Assembly: GCF_945859685.1 (NCBI RefSeq)
Contig: NC_079149.1
Coordinates: forward strand, 9,459,118 to 9,523,117
Length of the DNA stretch: 64,000 bases
Origin: Eupeodes corollae
Taxonomy: Eukaryota; Arthropoda; Insecta; Diptera; Syrphidae
Direction: 5' to 3'
Part shown: in pieces, positions 50,330 through 62,379 of the stretch
Position numbering within the stretch: position 1 is the first letter of the stretch
Layout of the letters: each line of letters begins with the position of its first letter
Notes under the pieces: generated by a model
Database searches by the model: none
Seen by the model: only the letters and a program-made list of their open reading frames with translations
Told to the model about the DNA's origin: nothing
Position numbers and translations under genes: made by a program

Positions 50330-51560
50330 AAAAACTGATTGTTTTCGGATTTTTTGAAAAGTATTGCTTTTAACGTCGTTGATGTATTGGCCCATATATT
50401 TAGTAATTGTGTTTATAAGCTTAAAAATGGCTGATGTTATAACAATTTTTAAGAAAGGTGATTTTAAAAAAACTTAATAATTGTAGGCCAATATATTCCT
50501 TCCTGTTTTTTTTTTAAACTTTTTGAAAAAGTGACGAAATTCAGAATTGTATCGTATTTGCATAAAGTTAACTTTTTAAGTAAGTTAAGTCGGGCAGATC
50601 AACGGGAGACTCACATCTTCAATTTTGCAGCCAGATCTATACCCGTCTTAACAGTAAAAAAGTCAAAGCTGCTATCTATGTTGGTATAACCAAGGCATTT
50701 GATATCATTATCTGTTTCTAATTAAACTTGAAAAATTTGGGTTCAGAGAATTCATTATCAAATGGTTATGTTCATATCTTTAGATTAGAAGACAGAGTTA
50801 AAATAAGAGATTCGTTCAGTGGACCTTAGGTCCCATTTTATTCTTAATGTATATGAATTCTATCTTCTACCTCAACTTGAAGGGTTCTGTAACAGGTTTC
50901 GCTGATAATATTGGTTGTTCATATTCGAATAATTTCATTGAGACTTAATACCTGATATTAATTACGATTTAGAGGTTCTTAGGCATTGGTTCGGTTTGCA
51001 TAAGATTCTCATAAGTGATACAACTAAGCTACTGTCCTTTAATGAATCCTATTTTTCTCTTTCCTCCCCTAAATTCATATTCCATAGCTCGGATTGTAAA
51101 AAGTTTGGAGTTAGCAAAAATGTATGCTTTTTATCCAACAGTGACCTGAGTTTCATTGTGAGTCTTAACTGTTCTTTTAAATGCTTTACAATCGAACATG
51201 TATCTCAGTATAATTAATTGGGTTTATTGCTTGCTAATAAATTGAATTGGTTTGTTCATACTTCAACATTGAAAAAGTATCTTTTGTCTATGGCTTTTAT
51301 TATGTACCATCTTAGAACATTCGCTTCGCGAAAACTCCTTGAAACAGTTTATTATAGTTTGGTTCAATCGAAGTTGCAATATGGGCTTGTTTGGTGGGGA
51401 GGTTCGTTTAACTAACTACTTTTTACTTTTATAAAGTCTCAAACATTTTTTTCTTAAGAAGTGGCAACCTTCTTGATCAGAACTTAACTTCTTACAGGCT
51501 TCGAAGTAATGAAAGTATCTTTGCTCAATTACCACCTTTTTAGTACAAAAAAAAATGTGA
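50330..51560 (+). pseudogene. Decayed CR1/Jockey-like reverse transcriptase
   Basis: Pieces in RT order are: ITIFKKGDFKKLNNCRPIY (about 50430), VGITKAFDIII in place of the usual VDITKAFD (about 50690), then the thumb/C-terminal signatures LLANKLNWFVH, TLKKYL, FYxLR-type text and LVQSKLQYGLVWWGG (about 51220-51410). Stops and frameshifts occur throughout. It belongs to a different LINE lineage from copies A-G. Confidence 0.8.
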
Positions 51561-54500
51561 AATATGTGAAATGTGAAAAAATGTGAACAATTGATGATCT
51601 TAAATATATTTATTCATAATGATTCACCCCACGATTTTCAATTGTTGAACATTATGTATATTTAGTACTAAAATGTAAAATTATTTATGATTTACAACTA
51701 TACACTCAAAACTTCAAACGCGTTTATTTTACGTAATATATTTGGAAAGTACTTATGATTTGGTATTTATAATTATTCGATTATTTTTAAGGCAAAAAAA
51801 AATCTTAAAAATCGTACGTGATTCCTTTGCAATTCTTGTTATATAATCAAAGAAAGTCGGTTCAATATTTTTACAAAAATAAAGAAGCATAAAATATTGA
51901 GAACTTATGGAAAACGCTGCAAAGCCGCTTGTATTTTCAAAGAAATCAATTCTTAAAATGATAGCAAACAGTAATCAGTATGTATCAAATAAAATCATGT
52001 TTTTGTAATGACGATTGATTTTTGTAGTATTTATTTTTCAGACCCAAAAAGTATTGACTGATTTCGTGAAGTGTGGAAAACATTTTGATGTCAAGTGGAG
52101 AACATTTTGGCAACAATTTTAAAAGACTAAAACAGAATGGAATAAGATAAATATTAACATTGAGAAAGTTTGTGGACTCTGATCCATTATATATGGGAAG
52201 TTAAAGTTAAAAATACCCCTTAGAGAACAAAGTTCGTTTTTAAAAGCCCACCCCTCATTAAATAACAAATCTCTAGAGTAAGGTATAAGATAGATGATAG
52301 AAATATTCGTATTTTAATAAATTTCAACAAACAATATCACCATAAATATGACCCAAGTAAATAAAGGCCGACGTCAATGAATTCTTAATTTAGACCTCAG
52401 ACACCTAAAAACTTCTACTACTACCTAACCATCAGTTGACAGGTTCTTCATTTTTAATTTTAGACTATGTTTTAACATTAAATTATAACGTTAAGTTATT
52501 AAAAATCCATAAACAAAGATTCTTTTTCGAATTTTAAAATTATTAAGGAACTCTGGTTGTCCCAAGTAGGTATTTAAATGCGCACGGGCGTGGCACGCGG
52601 CTGCGCAGGTGCACGTCATTTATTATCAACTAGGTATAAGGTCTTTTAATTTATAAGCAATTCTGTTATAAACTGTTATAAATAGGTTAACTTCATAGCT
52701 CAAAATGTAGGATCACTACCAAGTCCCTGTCAAGGGAGGTCATGTTAAATGTTACCAGCTGCAACAAAAATTCCAATAAGACATTGTTCCACCATTTTGA
52801 AGATGCATTAAATAGTTTTTAAAGAAAACTCAAAGTCGGCAATGAAGTGTCATGCTGACATGGCAATGGAATTGTTGTTATAAGGGTGGGATGAAAAACG
52901 AATGGAATAAAGAGAATATATTTGTATACATGTTTGTAAGAAACTACATATATCTGTGAATTAATGTGTGTACGTAGGTATGTATTTATATATGTATATG
53001 TGAACCCTCTTCGTTTCAAAAATGGGTACGTATCATGTAATAAAAATATCAATCCATATTCGAGGTAGCTATGTTTAAATAACATCTACCTACATTGTCT
53101 TAAAAAAAATGTCTTCAAAAACTTCCTACAAGGAGTTAGGTATCTAGTTCTTTTTATTTATATCTTCCTTAAATGTTTTGAAGGATAATAGGAACATTTT
53201 GAGCGTTGATATCTACCAAGTAGGTTCATTGGTAGCTATGTATATAAACAAAAAATAATTGTGGAATGTAGGTATTAAATTTTCAAATAGATAGGTTATG
53301 ATATTACAATAAAGCTTACCTGGTTAGGTTATCAAGCTTAAACACTTCTTATTTTAAATTGTTTATTAGAAAACAAAACCTTAACTCTTCACAAAAATTT
53401 AAACAATTTCATTTTCCGAAAAAACGTACCTTTCTTCCTATCAACAAATAGAAATTTTTTTTAAACGAACAAACATTACTGCCTATTAAAATAATTGAAA
53501 TGTTAACGTAACACAAAATACAAAAACACTCTCGTGCACACAGACCCAATTTTAATTAAAATATATCTACATTTTATCTATGTATTTGTGTAATGCATTG
53601 AAAGTCTTATATTTTTATATTATATATACAGAAAGTGATGAGAATGGAATTGAGAAGTGTACGTAAGTTATGTCAATTATATACAACACATTCATACAAA
53701 ATTGTATATACCTCTATCAATAGATACCCCTTACTAGGCATATTCTCAATTGATGATAATTGTTTACTTATAAGTGACAAGTACAGGGTGATGCAAGGAA
53801 AAATTCAGGTTTTCTAAAAAAAGATTTAAAAATAGTGTAACTTTTCAAAGGAAAACTCAATATGTAAATCCATTTTTTTTATAACAAATCCACAATACAT
53901 TCTGCATTATTGTAAAAAACTAACTTTTATAGACAGTAAAGTTTTCTAAGGAAATCATTTAATAGCAGCTATAAACATAATACACCACGTTGGGCGCCAT
54001 TTAACAAAATATTTTTGTATCACTAGAAACATTTCATATGTTAGTGGTAAAATATTTAAAGTGACTTATTTTGTACATGAAATCCACATCTCAAGAGAAA
54101 AAGGCTTCCTCGAGGAAAATATTCGCCACCTTAATATTTCTTTAAACATTTGTCTCCAAAAAATAATAACTTTTAAGGTTGTATTTCTTTATAAAATGTT
54201 TGTACATCATAAATTTCTTCCATAAAATACAAATTTTGTTTTAAATTGATGAACTTTCTCTAATTTTTTTTGGTAATTTCATGCTTTTGATAAAATAATT
54301 AGATATTTGTAAGAACCTGAAGAATTTTTTCTGTATTTTCTGTCAAAATTTAACTTTAATTCCCTTTTAAAAAGACGATTTTGCATTAAAAAATATATCA
54401 TTCACACCAAATCCCAAGGATTTGACCCATGTTTTTTATTATTCAACAATTTTTTTTTCAATTGAAGTTTCTGTGGTAGTAAAATAACCTCAAGTTACCT

Positions 54501-54577
54501 CGATACATGAAATAGGTTTCTGTTGTATTTTGCATGGACCATGACAAAAGTATATGAAAGCATCTTAGGTTGTTTAC
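51561..54577. other. Unassigned AT-rich stretch
   Basis: No gene recognised. The GC-rich patch at 52578-52616 (GCGCACGGGCGTGGCACGCG) is conspicuous in the AT-rich surroundings and may be a regulatory site. Confidence 0.35.
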
Positions 54578-54736
54578 TGTTGTCATGTGTTCTTTCTGTC
54601 TGTTGTTTTTTCTCTTCTGCCCTCCTACCTTGTATTAATGTCTTGAGTTGTTATCACCTTACATAGTCAAGTCGCTCAAAATGTTGTGTTCTCTACTCTG
54701 TACATTTATGTGCTAAGCAGTGTGAAGTATAATGTA
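54578..54736 (+). repeat. Dispersed repeat, inverted partner of 49111-49275
   Basis: Plus-strand match to the reverse complement of 49111-49275 over its whole length with scattered substitutions, about 5.3 kb away. Confidence 0.8.
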
Positions 54737-55309
54737 GGTTCTTTGAATTATCTTTATCTATGACTTAGTAGTTGAGAAACTATAAGTAAGTCTCGCGATT
54801 TAGTACTTGACCGATGATTTTCCCGAGAGAGAATGCATATTTTGTCTTTTCACTTTGAATAAGAAAGTTTAAAATATTTTAGTAATATATGCATAGACAC
54901 AAATTTGGTGACATATATTTTTATTTCACTAAAGTATATTGTCTGCTTGAAGGTAAAAGTAAGTAAGTGCAATTTTTTCAAAATTCGAGAAAAATTAATT
55001 GTGTGTTGATGTAATCATTTCACATAAGTATAAAAAGTCAATAGGTGAATATAACTGCTATAAATGCACTATTTTTAATAAGCGTATCCCCGTTCTTTTG
55101 CACTCCTGAAATTTTTTGATTTAGTTACTTAATAATTTTTACCTCCAAGCCGACGATATATATGCCAATACAAAAAGTATAACATGTAAAGGTGCTGTGA
55201 ACTTAAAGATGTTTGGAGGAGGGGACAAGAGGGATCACTTCATCCCAATCCTATAAGGCTCTGGAATATAAAGCTTATTTTACTTATAGCCATCCTAAAG
55301 TAAATCGAT

Positions 55310-55604
55310 ATTGTACGCGTGGCATGATGGCAAGTGCGTTATTGGACTATCATACCAGAGGTCTTGGGTTGAATTGAATCCCTGGAGTTGCTCTCACGGA
55401 TTATGGCTCTTGCAAGGAATAAACAAATCCTCCAAGACTAATTCTTGTCGTTAAAAGTACTTTCTCAAATTAGCCGTTTGGATTCGGCTTGAAACTGTAG
55501 GTCTCCTTCATCCCTGAAAATATTTCTTGCACACAGGAATGTTGAGAGTTGTAAGTCACTAGGCCCTAGATCTCCACGAACTGTTGCGTCACCCAATTTA
55601 TTAT
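55310..55604 (+). mobile_element. tRNA-headed SINE, full-length copy 5
   Basis: The tRNA-like head begins near 55314 (GTGGCATGATGGCAAGTGCG, A-box-like; GGTCTTGGGTTGAATTGAATCC, B-box-like). The body follows (AAGGAATAAACAAATCCTCC, CTTGTCGTTAAAAGTACTTT, TTGGATTCGGCTTGAAACTG, GAATGTTGAGAGTTGTAAGT). The tail GGCCCTAGATCTCCACGAAC and GTTGCGTCACCCAATTTATT closes it. Expected to have been transcribed by RNA polymerase III and moved by a LINE partner. Confidence 0.85.
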
Positions 55605-56137
55605 TTTTTAAATCAATATTACGGAAAAGAGATTTAACTATACATACAAACCACTGAATGCGGAATGGTGACTGAGTAGCGTTTTTACCTAATGGCTCGT
55701 TCTTTCAGGGTCCACGACTAGTCTAACCAATCTTCAGTATTCTTATTTGTGTATAAAAGCTCGTATAGGTACATAAAAACATATGACTTTGGCGTAAATT
55801 GATAAACTTGGCTTATTAATATATTGAAATAAAAATAAATAAAATGTTATTAAAAATTAAAAACGCAAAGGAACACAAACGAGTTCTGTCCCAATCTCCA
55901 AAAAAAAAAATGTATTTTCCATGATGTATATTCGAAATTCTAAGTCAATCGCTTAAAAATTATCAGATTTCTTTGCTCGGATAACTTTAAAAAAAATGCA
56001 ATATTGAGATGAAAGCGTTTGAAGATTTGAGTAGTAAGGATTACTGAACAATTCTGGAATGCCCTTGTAACTGAAATATCAAACCAAACCATCGTCAGGA
56101 AATCATTTTTGGGGCGCTTGTGATTAAAAAATTAAAT

Positions 56138-56345
56138 AAATAAGGGTCTAATAACTTTCAACTCTCAACCATTCCTGAATGGTCACGTCATTTCAGGGAT
56201 GGAGGGAACCATGAGATTTTATGCCGAATCCAAGCGGCTTCTTAGAGAGAACTTTTATCATGACAAGAATTACTCTTGGAGGATTTGTCAATTCCTCAAC
56301 TCAAGTCCTCCGCCGCTACGCACTAACCATCACGTCACGGATACT
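56138..56345 (-). mobile_element. tRNA-headed SINE, copy 6 with intact head and short tail
   Basis: Minus-strand copy whose head reads TCCGTGACGTGATGGTTAGT and GCGTAGCGGC, the clearest tRNA-like start in the set. The body shares AGGAATTGACAAATCCTCC, TTGTCATGATAAAAGTTCTC and CAGGAATGGTTGAGAGTTG. The last 35 or so bases of the tail are absent and replaced by AT-rich text. Confidence 0.85.
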
Positions 56346-56350
56346 AGGGG

Positions 56351-57099
56351 ACCATATAAAGTGATTTTCTGAAAACTCTAAGGTGGCTTAGAGTCTTAAG
56401 GTCTTTTTCTGTTAGATGGTTTGGACCAAGCACCCAATTGAGAATAAGATAAATACTTACACATAAAGTGTGGCAAGCTCATTCTACATTCTAGAAAATC
56501 ATTTTTTTTTGTCAAAATAAGTAATTCTCTAGTTAATCACTTTTCTACGTCCATCTTAAGACCAAGGATCTTCCGGTTGATTGTTAAAAAATCATCTCGA
56601 CGATTTAGTTTTGAAACCCTTTGAAGCACCCTGTGAAAATTCATCATTGTTAATCCCAAAACAATCCTCCAACCAAAAGAAATCCAATACAACGAATAGA
56701 TAGGTTGTGTAAAGGCACACAAAAACATTGATACGTCAATAAAATTCAACCTCACTCACATTCGACTCGACAATATAACTTCACCGTCACCCCGCTTGTT
56801 TCCTCATCAACATCATCATTTTCATCAAACATTGTACTTCGTGCTTCGTGCACTGCTTCCAATTGCCTTTACCTTTTTCCCCTACCTAACTTAGTTATTT
56901 TATATACGTAGTACATAACTTTTCTGTATATAAACGTTTGAAGTATATTTTTCATTTTCATTGAAAATAGAAACGACAAGAGCCCAACGAACGATGCAAC
57001 CAAAGCAACAAAAAAAGGGAAAAGCAGAAGGAAAAAAAAGAAATTAAATACTTCAAGGAAACATGAACATTTTTGTTGTACGTTTGCCTTTGTTCCAAA
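56351..57099. other. Unassigned stretch
   Basis: No gene or element recognised. Confidence 0.35.
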
Positions 57100-58450
57100 A
57101 AGGGATGGCAATGATGGCCTGGCATTCCAAGACCCAACCGAACCGAACCGACTCCGATGGAACGGCGGCGACGGATCCGTCTCGTGCGTCGAGTCGAGCT
57201 GTTTTCGTAATTTCGTTGATGGTAAGGTAACCTCTGCCGGAGCTAAAGCTGGGCCTGGGTTTGGTATCTGGTTTGGTGTTTCTGTTTCTGCTGCTTCCAC
57301 ATTTTCACAAAGCAAAATTGTATCTCAAATTTTGTAGCTTGTTGTTGTTGTTTGTATCTATCTATCTGCAGAAGCAGAAACTCTCTCTGGCTTCGGCCGT
57401 TTGGCGTTGTTGGTTTGACTTGGCTTTGGTTGGCATTCTTCCCCTTACCCTTGCAGAAATGGGGTTTCGTTTGGATGAACGACAAACATCCGTTTTGCAC
57501 CGATGAGTGCTGGTTGCTGCTGTTTTTGCTTTGCTACTTTGCTTCTGATTCTGAAGCCTGCTGGCTCGTTTTATGCTATCGCTGGTTTCTGCCATTGTCA
57601 TAATCGTACTCGTTGTTGTTGTTGCTTTGCCCGTTTTCCTGTCATTCCCGTCACCGTCAGTCATCCTCATCCATCTCCTCATAATCATCGTTTGGTTGCT
57701 ATGTTTTTGCTTCGTGTTTGGTTTTCGTTTTGGTCGCATTTCATTTTAAACTAGGTATCTGCAATTCTGTTTTGTGTGTTTGTTTGTAGATACATTTGTT
57801 CGTAGGTATAGCTCTGCTTTATCATGCTTCTGCTGTGTCTGAGTACATAAAAGACCTAATGGGGTTGTTATTGCTGCTTTTGCTTGTCCACTCATCCGGG
57901 CTTGCTGACTTGGTATCTTTTATATATGTTTTGTCCGCTTGCCTTACCGTTGCGTTGTGTGTTGTGCTGTGCTGGGATCTGTTTCGTTGTTCGTTCTTAA
58001 ATTTATGTACTGAACTCATGTCGTTGTTGCTTCCACCACCATAGCATAGCGGTTTATATGAAACTCGATTATTGTTCATTTATATACTTGGTTTTATGGT
58101 AATGTAGTGCTAGATACATAACATACACGAATATACTTAGATTGTTGGTTTGGTTGTTTTTTAAGCTATAGCTCTACCTTGCCTGCACTCAGCGTTAGCG
58201 TCAGCAGTCAGCACTGCCCTGCACGCTATCGCTTCGTTTAATGTTTGTCGTGTTTCGTTTACCAACAACTTCAACACAAGTCTGTGGCTGTGATGTAATA
58301 TAAGCGAGGCCAACGATTTGCGCTTCGAAGGTTTGCCAATAGATGGAGCGGTATTCGCAATTATGATTAACAGCTGGATATGAAATAGAAATTCACGTCG
58401 TTGGACGACGAACGCAACGCGACGCTACGACAAAAGGATAGAAGCAGGAT
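57100..58450. promoter_or_regulatory. Third promoter-like island
   Basis: CG-richer DNA with GGAACGGCGGCGACGGATCC (57160) and CAGCGTTAGCGTCAGCAGTC (58188), plus GTTGTTGTTG runs. Long frames on both strands are biased trinucleotide runs and none shows a domain. It could be an enhancer, a promoter or a 5' UTR exon of a gene outside the window. Confidence 0.3.
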
Positions 58451-59469
58451 AGGCAGGAAGATAGAAGATATAATTATTATCATGTTGAATGAGATTGTCG
58501 TTTTGGAGATGACAACATGCTGTTATTTGGAATATTACTAACTTAACCCGAGTAATGGTAAGGTAGAGCTATCCGGAGGCACACTTTGGTAAAGGGGTTA
58601 AAAAAATAAAGCATTATAGTATGTACTTTCTGTTAGGATTTGTATTTGTAAGGAAGATGGGTGTTTACTTAGAATTGCGTTCTTTTATAATTAGAGGGAA
58701 AGCTATTGTAGAAATGTTAATCCTGCAATGTAGGTAATGTAGGGTTATTGGATAAGGCAGTTTGAATTTAGGAATATCATTGAAACTCATCATTGAAAAT
58801 TTGTAATATGAATTTTAAGGCATCAGGCAAGCTTACTTAGCAGGTATCAATTTTGATTTATAAAGCTTATGATCTAAAAAATTGAAAGTTAAAACAATGT
58901 TTAATTAACTACATTTGGTGCTACCTGTTTACCTGTTCTGTAATAAAATATTGAAAATTTTTGTGGGAATTGTATAGTTAAGTATATTGTTGTCATTGAA
59001 ATAGACACCTGTCAATTGTTGATTGGATAATGCTCATAACCCTTTTTAAAGTGCCCGTAACCTCCTTCAAAATGAGCCCTATCTCATAAATATTAGACAA
59101 GGCTTCATCAAGATGTGCAAATCCCAGATCTTTCTATTTTTCCGAAATTTGTAAGGTTTCAAAAATTTTCTCAATAACAGCCCTATTCCCTACAAATTTG
59201 ATTGCTCCTTTCCCAAACAAAAGAACCTTTTATTGAGTGTTAAGGACGTACAAATGAATCTCCATATAACTCCATATAATGAGCAATGGGCGAAGAAATA
59301 TAGCGAGAAATAAATTTGTGCACTCCTTTATGCATATTTCGGAAGACATCTTTTTAGAAACTCAAAAAAGGGAGGTAATTAAATTTTCCTTCTTGGCTGC
59401 ATTGCTTTTTGGCATACACTTTGTGGATCGTCAAAAATGTAATGACAGGCATTTTAGCTTAAAGTAGTA
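58451..59469. other. Unassigned AT-rich stretch
   Basis: No gene or element recognised. Confidence 0.35.
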
Positions 59470-59837
59470 TTCACATGAGCGCGACCAACGAACGACGAAT
59501 GAATTACAAAATGTGAGTTTATATACGTTTGAAGACATATTTCCACACAAATTCTTAACAAAACGATAGCAATATAGTTTCTATTTGATTTATGATACAT
59601 ACTTTTACTTTTCATTATAATATATTAATAAATTTAAGAAAACAAATTTATTCGTCGCGAAAAAAATTATAGTTGATACGAACTGTCAAACTTTATTCGC
59701 GTTCCACATTATCCACACTCGCAACGAATAAAATAATCGCGCGTACTTAACCTAAAAAATCTTCTTGTTTTGGTTTCGGTGGTGAATGATGTTCGGCTGT
59801 GGCTTCATTCGCGACAAATTAAAAACTCTCATGTGAA
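59470..59837. mobile_element. 368-bp MITE-like element with 10-bp TTCACATGAG ends
   Basis: TTCACATGAG at 59470-59479 is matched by CTCATGTGAA at 59828-59837. Internal sequence shares a long stretch with 645-760 in the opposite orientation. A CGAATATTCG palindrome lies just outside at 59853. It is non-coding; a target-site duplication was not recognised. Confidence 0.65.
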
Positions 59838-60247
59838 AGAAACGTCAAAATCGACGAATATTCGTTCATTCATAGTGCTTAAATGATGCAATTTTTTTGC
59901 TTAAACCAAATAATTAAAAATTCATCGTCATTAGAATTTGTAGCTTAATAAATACTCTTATTTGCAAAAACTTAAGTTTTCAAAACCATCACAATAGTTA
60001 GTTCAGCTGAATAAATTAAAACAATTACTTTTGGCTTGCACAGCAGAATGTTGAATAACAAAAAGACTTTAGCTTTAAAGAAAAGCAATGTTTCAAATTC
60101 ACTTTGCTTAATTTTCCAATTTGTTCGACTTTTGGAAGCTCAATTTTGTGTTATCTTTTCTGAGTCAAATCTTAAATACCATACTAGTCGTTTTCAAAAA
60201 AAAAAAAAAAATAAATTTTGTCCTTTGGCTTGAAAGATCCCAAACCT

Positions 60248-60713
60248 GGGGTGGAATCGGCTAAGGTGATTGTTGATAAATGACAATCAAAATGATCGAA
60301 TTTAATCTACATAAGGTGATAGTCAAATTGATACCTAAAAAGCTATCACAAAAAAATGTGATAGTCGTTTTCAAACAAATTTGTTTATACCGAATAGAGC
60401 TACCAGACGCTTACACAAACGACAGGAAAATTTTCTTAGTTCACTTTGTTTCTTTTAAAAAACATATTCCTGTGACCGACAAAGCTTACAATATTCGAAA
60501 AAAGCAAGAAAAGTAAGAATTTTATTCAAAATGAGCCAATTTGAAACTTTTATTTAGATATTTTATAAGAATCAATTTAAAATTTCACCAAAGCAACAAT
60601 GAATTTTGACAATTTGAATGTGAAACTGTTCAATCGAATTGAATTGAGTTGAATCATCTTACACAGACGGAATGAAAATGATAGTCAACAATCACCTTAG
60701 CCGATTCCACCCC
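60248..60713. mobile_element. 466-bp element with 29-bp perfect terminal inverted repeats
   Basis: The left end GGGGTGGAATCGGCTAAGGT, continuing with GATTGTTGA, is exactly reverse-complemented at 60685-60713. Inside, ATGATAGTCAA and GATAGTC recur near both ends. An open frame 60280-60516 encodes a basic 78-residue peptide with no recognised domain and is probably chance. No clear target-site duplication. Confidence 0.85.
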
Positions 60714-62379
60714 TGGCCTTATGTATAGAAAACACAATTTGTAAAAGAAATAACCCAACAAACATAATTCACCATTTAAAAAGCTATAATTTTGAATGAC
60801 TAAAAATAGTAATTTTCATATCTCTGTCTTGTTTTAGCGGGTTTTTGAATTAGAAATTAAAAAACGAAGTTTTTGCCACTTAAAACACTTTAAAATCTAC
60901 AAATTTTGATGTCGACCAAATTTACAATTTTTATTATTTAAAATTTTTGCCAGTTTACTTAAAACATGCTTTACCGGAAAATACAATTTTTCAAAAACCA
61001 TAAGAGCTACAAGTTTTTCATTTTAATGTTTTTTTTTTTTTTTAACTAAATACAATTTCTGGGATTCGAGTTTTTTCCCTTCACCGCATAGTGTTCGGCA
61101 AAAGGTAAAAAACTTAGGTTTCGTTTATCGTACATTCATTCCCAGTATTGGTACGATTAATGAAACCACCACCCCAAATAAAACCAAAATAACTGTTTTG
61201 TTTATGTTTTAGCAATTTAATGAAACTACTTGAAATGTCATCGATTTGGGAACAATTGACAGTTGAACAGAAAAGTGGCTTGATTTTCAGAACATTAAAG
61301 ACGATTTTGAAACACTTGTATGAAAGTTAAATTAGAAGATAATCTTGAATACAAACAACATTGTTTGAAAAATGATAAAAAGTTACAAACAATTTTTATT
61401 CATTGTTTAAAAAATTATAAAAAGTTACAAACAATTTTCATTCTATTTTCATCGTTCCGCTGCACTTTATGCAGTTGGGATATGTGAGAGAAACAGAACT
61501 TGGGTGCGATACCTTAACATTTTTACAATTAAATTCAATACGGCTTACAAATTTGGTACCCAATACGTATATACTTGCCTAAAACAAATCAAAATGTACT
61601 TCCTATATCTTCCAATTCAGCAAAGGAAAAAAAGCACTTAATGATTTTTTCCAGACTCGTTGAAAACACTTTTTCCTTGAACTATCTACCTCAGGTTGAA
61701 ATTTTGAACATAAAAAACGGGTCTGACTGCGTTTTTAGAACTGAAATCGTTTTTCCATGGTTATTTTAGAACCTCATGCCCAGCTTTCAAAAAGGTTTCA
61801 TTGAAACTTATCATTGGAAATCTCAATTTTAAAACACTTACTGTCTATATCTTTAGGAAGTTCTAAAATAAAATAAAAATTCTGTCTAGTAATTTTCGTG
61901 TTTATGTTTGAAACACAATTTTAAAAAATATTTAGGATTCAAGGATTTCTTCACATCTAATCATGTCTATAGAATTCGGTTTAAAATCATTTTTGAGTTC
62001 TAGGAATTTTAGACCTCGGTTGAATGAAATCAATGAGTTCTATCGTATTTTTTGCTATTTTTATCGCACCCCGTAGCTGGTTCTGACCCAAAATGCTGTC
62101 ATTTTTAAGATTTTGATATTTTCACTTTTTCTGAAATTTAATCCAAAGGATTTTGGAAGAAATAAAAACATTTTTAAAAAGAGTTCTAATATCCTATACC
62201 CCCAAATTTGTGGGTCTAATAAATCGAAGTTTAAACTCGAGATCTAATCAGAGTTCTATAACGTGAGAACTTGATAAAAAAATTAGTTAGAACTCAATCA
62301 ATTTAAAATTTATCATAAAAACGAGTTTTAGAGACTAAAAATTTGTCAAGAAATTGACCATTTAAAAATGAAAAAAGAG
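60714..62379. other. Unassigned AT-rich stretch
   Basis: No gene recognised. A 37-bp phrase (ATGATAAAAAGTTACAAAC and following) occurs twice in tandem at 61370-61442. Confidence 0.35.

Noticed and set aside
53784..53820. Mariner-like end (ACAGGGTG)
   Set aside because: No matching inverted end or transposase sequence nearby.
55314..55400. Possible tRNA gene
   Set aside because: A- and B-box-like text is present, but no acceptor stem or anticodon arm forms and the sequence continues as a repeat family; it is the SINE head.
57243..58079. Overlapping frames on both strands up to 125 residues
   Set aside because: Open on both strands because of biased GTT/GCT composition; no motif, no splice context.
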